From Moraxella pluranimalium (GTDB lineage Bacteria; Pseudomonadota; Gammaproteobacteria; Pseudomonadales; Moraxellaceae): DNA of 64,000 nucleotides. Below, piece after piece: positions 57,853 to 64,000 of this stretch. Both the position numbers and the translations under genes were made by a program. The notes under the pieces are model-generated. The model was not told the origin of the DNA. It was given only the letters and a program-made list of their open reading frames with translations, and made no database searches. The stretch is taken from positions 79,100 through 143,099 of the forward strand of contig NZ_MUYU01000005.1 of assembly GCF_002014825.1 (NCBI RefSeq). The letters run 5' to 3'. Numbering within the stretch: position 1 is the stretch's first letter; every line of letters begins with the position of its first letter.

Positions 57853-58995
57853 ATGCAAGCTAAGTCTTTGATAGCGCAAGCCAATCAGCAAATGCCAAAC
57901 CATACAAGCGATAATGATTCTACAGACGCTCATTCATCTATCAAACCACTACTAATCACCACAGGCGAACCAGCTGGGATTGGTATGGATATTGTCATTG
58001 ATGTCTTGTGCCATCATGGTGATGAGCTTGGCGGCTCGGTGCTGATTTTGGCGGATAAAGTGGCGTTTTTTGAGCGGGCGGCACAGCTTGGCATGGATAA
58101 GCACACGGCATTGACATCGATGGTGGTGCTTGATGATTTACAAACCGACCAGTTGGATGGTGATAACTTAAGCCATCATCTCAAAGCTTCTTTTGATAAT
58201 CATTCTAAGCCGACTGTCTATTTGATGCACATACCTTGTACTGATACAGTCATCGCATCACAGCTAAACCCAAACAATGCCAAGATGGTCGAGCGACAAT
58301 TGTCAGTTGCCCACAGGTTAGCAAGCGATGGCGTGGTGCGAGCCATCATCACCGCACCGCTCCAAAAATCTGTGATGATTGATGGCGGTGTGCAGCTGGA
58401 TAATGGTGATTTGTTCAGCGGTCATACCGAGTATTTTATGCACAAGGCAGGCTGTGATAAGGTGGTGATGATGCTTGCCAATCAGGCGATGAAAGTGGCA
58501 TTGGTGACAACCCATCTACCATTGCGAGCTGTGGCGGATGCTATTACCACCGATGAAGTGGCAAGTACGGTCGCCATCACTCATCATGCGCTAAAGGCAC
58601 AGTTTGGTATCCCAAATCCAACCATCCTAGTCTGCGGACTCAATCCACACGCAGGCGAGAGCGGTCATTTGGGCGATGAAGAGATGCGTATCATTAATCC
58701 AGTACTACAACAATTCCGTGATGATGGCATGGATATCTCGCTTGCCATGCCGGCCGATACGCTATTTACCCGCCATCATCTATCACGCTGTGATGCGGTG
58801 ATTGCTATGTATCATGATCAGGGACTCTCCCCGCTCAAATCGCATGGCTTTGGTGATGCGGTGAATATCACACTCGGGCTACCCTATGTGCGTACATCGG
58901 TGGATCACGGCACGGCACTCGATTTGGCAGGGACGGGGCAGGCGAGTAGCTCAAGTTTATTACAGGCGATTGCTTATGCGTTGATGATGAGTTGA
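57853..58995 (+). CDS. pdxA: 4-hydroxythreonine-4-phosphate dehydrogenase
   Basis: NAD-dependent enzyme of pyridoxal phosphate synthesis. The start at 57853 follows GGGAAA and gives 380 residues; the conserved domain begins only at LLITTGEPAGIG, so there is an N-terminal extension of about 40 residues over the usual 330. Metal and substrate motifs are GHTEYF, NPHAGESGHLG and MYHDQGLSPLKSHGF, followed by TSVDHGTALDLAG. In relatives pdxA is followed directly by rsmA and apaH; here a small secreted protein gene lies between. Confidence 0.92.
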   Translation: MQAKSLIAQANQQMPNHTSDNDSTDAHSSIKPLLITTGEPAGIGMDIVIDVLCHHGDELGGSVLILADKVAFFERAAQLGMDKHTALTSMVVLDDLQTDQLDGDNLSHHLKASFDNHSKPTVYLMHIPCTDTVIASQLNPNNAKMVERQLSVAHRLASDGVVRAIITAPLQKSVMIDGGVQLDNGDLFSGHTEYFMHKAGCDKVVMMLANQAMKVALVTTHLPLRAVADAITTDEVASTVAITHHALKAQFGIPNPTILVCGLNPHAGESGHLGDEEMRIINPVLQQFRDDGMDISLAMPADTLFTRHHLSRCDAVIAMYHDQGLSPLKSHGFGDAVNITLGLPYVRTSVDHGTALDLAGTGQASSSSLLQAIAYALMMS

Positions 58996-59133
58996 GAGCG
59001 GGAGATGCTTTTTTTGTTTGGGATTTGCCAAATTTATCCAATCTTTAGACATAATAAATCTTGACTTTTAATCAATAATAAGCTAAATTTATAATGAAGT
59101 AATTTTGTTATCACTGTTAATTTAGGAAATGTT

Positions 59134-59454
59134 ATGAAAAAATTTGCATTATTGGCGTCATTGCTTATCGCTCAATCAGCATTTGCTTGGCACTTTAGTT
59201 CAACGGATTACTATGGTCGTAGCTATGAAATTGTAAATAGAGACGGTGCTACTGTTTTGGTTTCTGGTGTTCGTTGCACCAAAACCGATGGGCATGATGC
59301 ACTAACTGTTGCTGGTTATTTTTCACCAACTGGCAGATATAACGCAGTCAATAAATCTTACAGAGGTGCAAATGTTAAGCGTGCAAATACATCAACTGCT
59401 GACGTCTTATCTTCTTATATGAAGTTTTGTGCTAAAGTGAATCAAATGAACTAA
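59134..59454 (+). CDS. Small secreted protein of unknown function
   Basis: Not recognised. The 106 residues start with a clear Sec signal peptide (MKKFALLASLLIAQSAFA, cut near residue 18). The mature part of about 88 residues has SSTDYYGRSYEIVNRDG, a YFSPTGRYN segment and two cysteines (VRCTK and KFCAK) that could pair. AGGAAA lies about 7 bases before the ATG. It is AT-rich and has its own terminator, breaking the usual pdxA-rsmA-apaH order, so it looks like an insertion. Confidence 0.72.
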   Translation: MKKFALLASLLIAQSAFAWHFSSTDYYGRSYEIVNRDGATVLVSGVRCTKTDGHDALTVAGYFSPTGRYNAVNKSYRGANVKRANTSTADVLSSYMKFCAKVNQMN

Positions 59455-59490
59455 TTGTTCGATTTGCTTAAAATTCGCAAATTTCAAATA

Positions 59491-59525
59491 TAAACCCAGC
59501 CATATTCAGTCTTGGTTGGGTTTTA
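59491..59525 (+). terminator. Terminator of the small secreted protein gene
   Basis: AAACCCAGCC and GGTTGGGTTT form a stem with one wobble, followed by TTTTAT. Confidence 0.7.
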
Positions 59526-59742
59526 TAATATTTATTAAAACATTTTTTTGTATGATTTCATGTTGATTTTTAATAGGCTGTAATTTATGTAATTCAACCA
59601 TTATAAATATCAAAATATTAGCATTGCCATCATTTGACACTTCCAAAAATTATCACTTAAGTACCCACCAAAAAATCCCCAAAAACTCAACAAATCATGG
59701 TATGATAAACGGTTAATTTTTAGATTAGTTAAGTTAGAATTT

Positions 59743-60594
59743 ATGCACATTATTCCAAAATCTCCACAACAAGCCAATCACGCGCCCCGTAAGCGTTTTG
59801 GGCAAAATTTCTTGCACGACACCAATGTCATCGCCCAAATCGTCACATCGATTCGCCTTGATAAATCGGACAATCTGCTTGAGATTGGGCCGGGGCTTGG
59901 TGCATTGACCGAGCCACTACTTGCCGAAGTCGATGGCATGACAGTGATTGAGCTTGACCGTGATTTGGCGTCCCAGCTTAAGATTAATATTGGCGCAAAT
60001 AGCCATCCTGATTTTACCATCATCAATGACAATGCCATGCACATCGACTATCGCACTTTGGCGGATAAAGTGGGCAAGGGTGCGTTTCGTGTGGTGGGGA
60101 ATTTGCCTTATAATATCTCGACGCCGATTTTGTTTCGCTTGCTTGAGTTTAGCGATGTCATCAAAGATATGCACTTTATGCTCCAAAAAGAAGTGGTTGA
60201 TCGCATCACAGCAGAGCCTGCCACCAAAGAATACGGCAGATTGTCGGTGATTATGCAGTATTATTGCCAATCAGAATATCTATTGACCGTACCAAAAGGG
60301 GCGTTCAATCCACCGCCAAAGGTCACGAGTGCCGTGTTTCGCCTGATTCCGTATGCCATCAAGCCAATCACTGCTATTGATGAGCCGACCTTTGAGATGG
60401 TGGTGCGTGAAGTGTTCAATCATCGCCGTAAGACCTTGCGAGCGATTTTTAAGGCAAATGCATTGTTGCCGACTTTGGACGAAGCGGATTTTGAAGTTGT
60501 TGGTATCAATCCACAAGCACGCCCAGAGACCTTGAGCGTGGCAGAATTTGTTGCGTTGGCGGATTTGGTTGTTGCCAAAAACAAGCTTGATTAA
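59743..60594 (+). CDS. rsmA: 16S rRNA (adenine1518/1519-N6)-dimethyltransferase
   Basis: Dimethylates two adjacent adenines in helix 45 of 16S rRNA (KsgA). Starts with [10 protein letters not shown], then the SAM-binding [16 protein letters not shown], the catalytic NLPYNIST and [14 protein letters not shown]. The length of 283 residues is normal. It is followed by apaH. Confidence 0.97.
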   Translation: MHIIPKSPQQANHAPRKRFGQNFLHDTNVIAQIVTSIRLDKSDNLLEIGPGLGALTEPLLAEVDGMTVIELDRDLASQLKINIGANSHPDFTIINDNAMHIDYRTLADKVGKGAFRVVGNLPYNISTPILFRLLEFSDVIKDMHFMLQKEVVDRITAEPATKEYGRLSVIMQYYCQSEYLLTVPKGAFNPPPKVTSAVFRLIPYAIKPITAIDEPTFEMVVREVFNHRRKTLRAIFKANALLPTLDEADFEVVGINPQARPETLSVAEFVALADLVVAKNKLD

Positions 60595-60649
60595 TATCAT
60601 TGCTTAAGCTGTGTTTGATTTGAATAACTGGTTATCATTATTTAGCTGT

Positions 60650-61492
60650 ATGAAAAAATACAAAACCAAAAATTATCGTCATGAATATGTCATTGGTGAT
60701 TTGCAAGGCTGTTTTGGGGCGTTCAACCAACTACTAGAAGTGCTGGATTTTGATGAGACCCAAGACAAGATTTGGCTGGCTGGCGACATTGTGGCACGGG
60801 GTGAAGATTCGCTATCGACCTTGCGTGAAGTCAAGCGATTATCCGATATTGGTGCGTTGACCACCGTACTTGGCAATCATGATATTACGCTGATTGCCAC
60901 TTGGCGGGGGGTGATGAATCCCAAGCCAAAGGATAAGACGGCGGCGATTTTTGCTGCACCTGATTGTGATGAATTACTTAACTGGCTACGCAAGCAACCG
61001 CTACTGGTGTATCCTGATGACAGAACGGTGCTCACCCATGCTGGCATCCCGCCTAATTGGAGTATCAAAGAAGCCAAAGGCTATGCCAAAGAGCTTGAAA
61101 AACAGCTTGGCGGTAGCCTAAAACAGCTTGACCGCCTACTGCCCAATCTATATAGCAAAAAATCTGATGAATGGTCTGATAAGCTAAACGGCTATAAGCG
61201 GATGCGTGCCATCGCCAACTATTTTACACGGATGCGTCTGTGCACTGCGTCGGGCTTGCTGGAATTTTCGTTCAAAGAAACGCTCAAGGACACCATGCCA
61301 AGCGATTTTCGCCCGTGGTTTGAGTGGTTTGTGGTGCGTGAACGTCGCATTTTATTCGGTCATTGGGCTGCGCTCAAAGCAGAAGTTGCCACCAAAAATG
61401 TCCGTGCGCTCGATGGCGGCTGTGTATGGGGTGGCAAGCTTGTGGCATATCGACTCAGCGATGGTGCAGTGATTGAAGTGAGCGGGGCATAA
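60650..61492 (+). CDS. apaH: Diadenosine tetraphosphatase (symmetrical)
   Basis: Hydrolyses Ap4A to two ADP. The metallophosphatase motifs are GDLQGCFGAF, LAGDIVARGEDS and LGNHDITLIA, with LTHAGIPPNW and a late FGHWAAL. The ATG at 60650 gives 280 residues. A GTG at 60611 would add 13 residues without family support or a good ribosome binding site. apaG is missing between rsmA and apaH. One base separates its stop from the response regulator ATG. Confidence 0.93.
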   Translation: MKKYKTKNYRHEYVIGDLQGCFGAFNQLLEVLDFDETQDKIWLAGDIVARGEDSLSTLREVKRLSDIGALTTVLGNHDITLIATWRGVMNPKPKDKTAAIFAAPDCDELLNWLRKQPLLVYPDDRTVLTHAGIPPNWSIKEAKGYAKELEKQLGGSLKQLDRLLPNLYSKKSDEWSDKLNGYKRMRAIANYFTRMRLCTASGLLEFSFKETLKDTMPSDFRPWFEWFVVRERRILFGHWAALKAEVATKNVRALDGGCVWGGKLVAYRLSDGAVIEVSGA

Positions 61493-61493
61493 G

Positions 61494-62174
61494 ATGCGGG
61501 TTTTGTTGGTTGAAGACGACCATTCGTTGGGCGATACCATTCGTACTTGGCTGGATTTGGATGGCTTGACGGTGGATTGGGTGCAAGCAGGTCATTTGGC
61601 AGTGAGCGCCATCAAAAGCTATGACTATGCCTGCGTGCTACTTGACCGTGGCTTGCCAAATATGTCGGGCGATGAAGTGCTAAAGTTTATCCGAAGTGAA
61701 AAATTACCCATCGCCGTGCTGATGATTACCGCCCAAGACAGTATCAAAGACCGTGTCGAGGGGCTGGATTTGGGTGCGGATGATTATTTGGTCAAGCCAT
61801 TTGACCTAGAAGAAATGTCAGCTCGTATCCGTGCTGCGGTGCGTAAATATGGCGATAGACCAAGCACGCCAATCCTAACTCATCAAAGCCAATCAGGTAT
61901 CATTAGCCTAAACCCTGCCAATAAGCAAGTCATGCTCAATGATACACCTGTCACGCTCACGCACAAAGAATACATTGTCCTGCATCGCTTGCTACGCAGT
62001 CCATCGATGGTGGTGTCAAAAGAGCAATTAGAAGATGAGCTATACGGCTGGGGCGAAGAAATCGAAAGTAACGCCATCGAAGTGTATATCTCACACCTAC
62101 GCAAAAAACTGGGCGCAACGACCATCAAGACCATTCGCAAACAAGGCTACATCTTAGGCGAACATCATGCTTGA
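61494..62174 (+). CDS. OmpR-family response regulator
   Basis: Two-component DNA-binding regulator. The receiver domain has acidic pocket EDD (7-9), phospho-acceptor Asp51 (LLDRGLP) and Lys in YLVKPFD. The C-terminal winged helix (about 130-223) shows [25 protein letters not shown] and the recognition helix [18 protein letters not shown]. It resembles the QseB/PmrA subgroup. The gene starts one base after apaH and overlaps ynfA by eight bases. Confidence 0.92.
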   Translation: MRVLLVEDDHSLGDTIRTWLDLDGLTVDWVQAGHLAVSAIKSYDYACVLLDRGLPNMSGDEVLKFIRSEKLPIAVLMITAQDSIKDRVEGLDLGADDYLVKPFDLEEMSARIRAAVRKYGDRPSTPILTHQSQSGIISLNPANKQVMLNDTPVTLTHKEYIVLHRLLRSPSMVVSKEQLEDELYGWGEEIESNAIEVYISHLRKKLGATTIKTIRKQGYILGEHHA

Positions 62175-62514
62175 GATGGATGTGCCTGTGGTATTGCGGA
62201 CGTTGGGGTTGTTTTTCGTCACGGCGATTGCTGAGATTTTGGGGTATTATTTCCCTTATTTGATATTAACTCAACACAAATCCGCATGGCTTTGGCTGCC
62301 CACAGCCATATCATTGATGGCTTTTGTGTGGTTATTGACCCTGCATCCTGCTGCATCAGGGCGTATCTATGCCATGTATGGCGGTGTGTATATAGTCACG
62401 GCGCTCTTGTGGCTTAGGTTCGTGGATGGTGTGAGCTTGACACCATGGGATGTGGCTGGTGGCGTGATTGTGCTGATGGGTGCAATGGTCATCATCTTGC
62501 AGCCGGTGCGTTAG
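62167..62514 (+). CDS. ynfA: YnfA/UPF0060 small membrane protein
   Basis: Four-helix inner-membrane protein related to the SMR fold; YnfA of enteric bacteria has been reported as an SMR-type efflux protein. The 115 residues show [17 protein letters not shown] with the membrane Glu, [35 protein letters not shown] and [18 protein letters not shown], all family-typical. The ATG at 62167 lies inside the end of the regulator gene and is preceded by AGGCGA, so translation is coupled. Placement between a response regulator and its kinase is unusual. Confidence 0.9.
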   Translation: MLEMDVPVVLRTLGLFFVTAIAEILGYYFPYLILTQHKSAWLWLPTAISLMAFVWLLTLHPAASGRIYAMYGGVYIVTALLWLRFVDGVSLTPWDVAGGVIVLMGAMVIILQPVR

Positions 62515-62525
62515 TGGGTGATGAT

Positions 62526-63878
62526 ATGAAAGTAATTTCTCTAAACACGCAGTTAATCAAAAGCACGATTATCATCAGCTTGATTTTGGCGTTGCTTGGC
62601 TTTATCGCTATCTGCTTATCTGTGGCATATAGTAATAATCATGTCTTTGATGAGCTGCTCGAGAGCAATGCCCATGCCTTGCTTGGTGATAATGACAAGG
62701 CATATCCTGATATTGAGCATAGCTTGCAATATCTCAATGATGAGATGGATATTGAATATCAGGTGATTAATAAAGACGGGGTGATGCTTAGCAAGACCTT
62801 ATATTCCCCTGATGCGCCGTATCTGCGACAGTTTGATAATGATGCTTATTATAATATTTGGCATGATGGTGGATTGTATCGTATCTATACATCCTACGAC
62901 CAAGGGCTTAATCGCTATGTGCAGATTGCACAGCCGTGGAGTCAGCGACTAGAGTTTGCCGTGCCGATTGTGGCGAATTATGCAGGCTTTATGCTACTGC
63001 TATTGATTGCGTTATTGATTGGTAATTCGTTGGCAATTCGCAAAAATCTCAAACCTTTAAATAATCTTAAGCAAGAGATTAGCCAAAAAAACCTACAAAA
63101 CTTATCACCCATCACACCGCCAATTGTGATTAGCGAAACCAAGCCACTGCTTGAAGCCATCAATCAGCTTTTTGCACGCTTGATTCGTGCCAAAGAAGCC
63201 CAAGAGCGATTCACCGCTGATGCATCGCATGAGCTACGCACGCCCTTGTCGGCGGTTCAGATGAAATTGCAACTGTTACAGCGTCGCTATGCACAGGATG
63301 ATGCGGTGGTGGCAGGCTTGGATGAAGTACGTCAAGATGTCGGCAGGGCGACGGCGTTGGTTGAGAGTTTGCTTGCTTTGGCGCGGCTAGATAGCGATGC
63401 CATCAAGGAGGACTTTTGCGAGATTGCGGTGGTGGATTTGTTGACGGAAGTGGTGGCGCGTATGCAGATGCCTGCACAGAACGCCAATGCCGTGTTACAC
63501 CCTGTGTTTCTTGAGCGGTCATTGGATGGTGTGACTATCAAGGCGGATGAGCGGTTGCTGGGTTCGGCAGTTGGCAATCTGATTGATAATGCCATTAAAT
63601 ACGGCGGGGCAGGTGTGGCGGTATGGATTGATGTGACACATACTTCACAGCAACTGACAATCACGGTCAGTGATAATGGCGTGGGCGTCAGTGATGCGGA
63701 TTTGGCTCGGTTGTCTGAGCGATTTTTCCGTGTGCTAGGCAGTCAAAAAACTGGGTCAGGCTTGGGACTGTCTATCGTCGCCAAAATCGCTGAACATCAT
63801 CATGGGCAGCTATTACTCGCCAAAAGCACACAGCACGGCGGACTATCTGCCAGTATCGTACTACCAAAGGTAAAATAG
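62526..63878 (+). CDS. Sensor histidine kinase, QseC/PmrB-like
   Basis: Inner-membrane kinase partner of the OmpR-type regulator two genes upstream. The ATG at 62526 follows GGGTGA. Two membrane helices (about 12-35 and 148-170) flank a periplasmic sensor of about 110 residues. Then come a HAMP-like linker, the phosphoacceptor His235 in ASHELRTPLSAVQ, and the ATPase boxes NLIDNAIKYGG, SDNGVGVS and GSGLGLSIV. Length 450. The signal is unknown; the linked ynfA gene hints at a toxic compound or envelope stress. Confidence 0.92.
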   Translation: MKVISLNTQLIKSTIIISLILALLGFIAICLSVAYSNNHVFDELLESNAHALLGDNDKAYPDIEHSLQYLNDEMDIEYQVINKDGVMLSKTLYSPDAPYLRQFDNDAYYNIWHDGGLYRIYTSYDQGLNRYVQIAQPWSQRLEFAVPIVANYAGFMLLLLIALLIGNSLAIRKNLKPLNNLKQEISQKNLQNLSPITPPIVISETKPLLEAINQLFARLIRAKEAQERFTADASHELRTPLSAVQMKLQLLQRRYAQDDAVVAGLDEVRQDVGRATALVESLLALARLDSDAIKEDFCEIAVVDLLTEVVARMQMPAQNANAVLHPVFLERSLDGVTIKADERLLGSAVGNLIDNAIKYGGAGVAVWIDVTHTSQQLTITVSDNGVGVSDADLARLSERFFRVLGSQKTGSGLGLSIVAKIAEHHHGQLLLAKSTQHGGLSASIVLPKVK

Positions 63879-64000
63879 GCTATTTTGGTGCTATCGATGG
63901 CTCAAGCCAAAGCTTGAGAAACAGCTGGCTAATGGACAAAATTCATGATAAAACCCCGCTCAAAACGATACGACATCAAGGTTTGAACCGACCCCCAATT
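63879..64000. other. Window end, nothing recognised
   Basis: The 122 bases after the kinase gene show no gene start or terminator that I could support. The last 40 bases (TCAAGGTTTGAACC-containing) look non-coding. They do not fold as a tRNA arm. Confidence 0.5.

Noticed and set aside
63958..64000. GGTTCAAACC on the minus strand considered as a tRNA T-arm
   Set aside because: The bases around TTCAAAC do not pair as a T stem, and no D-arm or acceptor stem is visible.

Overview
The window looks like chromosomal DNA of a Moraxellaceae gammaproteobacterium, most likely Moraxella or a close relative. The moderately AT-rich base composition, the hisZ-purA and dnaB-alr neighbours, GTP-type PEP carboxykinase, a PutA without the DNA-binding domain, O-succinylhomoserine sulfhydrylase, a Neisseria/Moraxella-type adhesin complex protein and a YadA/UspA-like trimeric adhesin all fit. 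This assignment is an inference from family content. No rRNA, tRNA, CRISPR array, prophage or intact insertion sequence was recognised.

Layout. 1-4.3 kb: a 5'-partial trimeric autotransporter that stops without its membrane anchor, then a lipid-anchored L,D-transpeptidase. 4.4-7.1 kb: an SMR efflux pump with a TetR regulator, queC and marC. 7.1-14.0 kb: mnmC, a membrane protein and yciI, then a broken exoprotein 3' end with a small Cys-rich lipoprotein inserted before yciB, then lon. 14.3-19.1 kb: an NhaC-like antiporter, a KefB/C-type antiporter and CorA. 19.2-20.7 kb: an AT-rich islet with a Sel1-repeat protein and a surface-adhesin-E-like protein. 21-28 kb: hisZ, purA, 5-formyl-THF cyclo-ligase and cydDC. 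28-31 kb: a NalP-like lipoprotein subtilisin autotransporter. 31.4-38.7 kb: sulfate uptake genes (cysA, cysW, cysT and two sbp copies), interrupted by an acetyltransferase and an orphan membrane-anchored protein. 38.9-43.3 kb: metZ, an ACP-type lysozyme inhibitor, nrdB, a YfaE-like ferredoxin and a membrane-anchored protein. 43.5-51.6 kb: rnd, recR, ybaB, pckG and putA. 52-57.7 kb: a second L,D-transpeptidase, a SIMPL protein, argF, alr and dnaB. 57.8-63.9 kb: pdxA, a small secreted protein, rsmA, apaH, and a two-component system with a ynfA gene between regulator and kinase.

How it fits together. Most genes are housekeeping. Several function together: sulfate import (sbp, cysTWA) with sulfur assimilation into homocysteine (metZ); proline catabolism (putA) feeding gluconeogenesis (pckG); envelope remodelling by two L,D-transpeptidases and host-facing surface proteins (adhesin, protease, ACP).

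The most unusual signal is a set of small AT-rich accessory islets set into otherwise conserved gene orders. Three of them lie next to copies of a short palindrome of the form GGTGC-NN-spacer-NN-GCACC whose arms covary between copies. Two islets carry vestigial 3' ends of larger genes whose stop codons overlap the start of a small exported protein, the arrangement expected of degraded toxin-immunity modules. The toxin reading is an inference.
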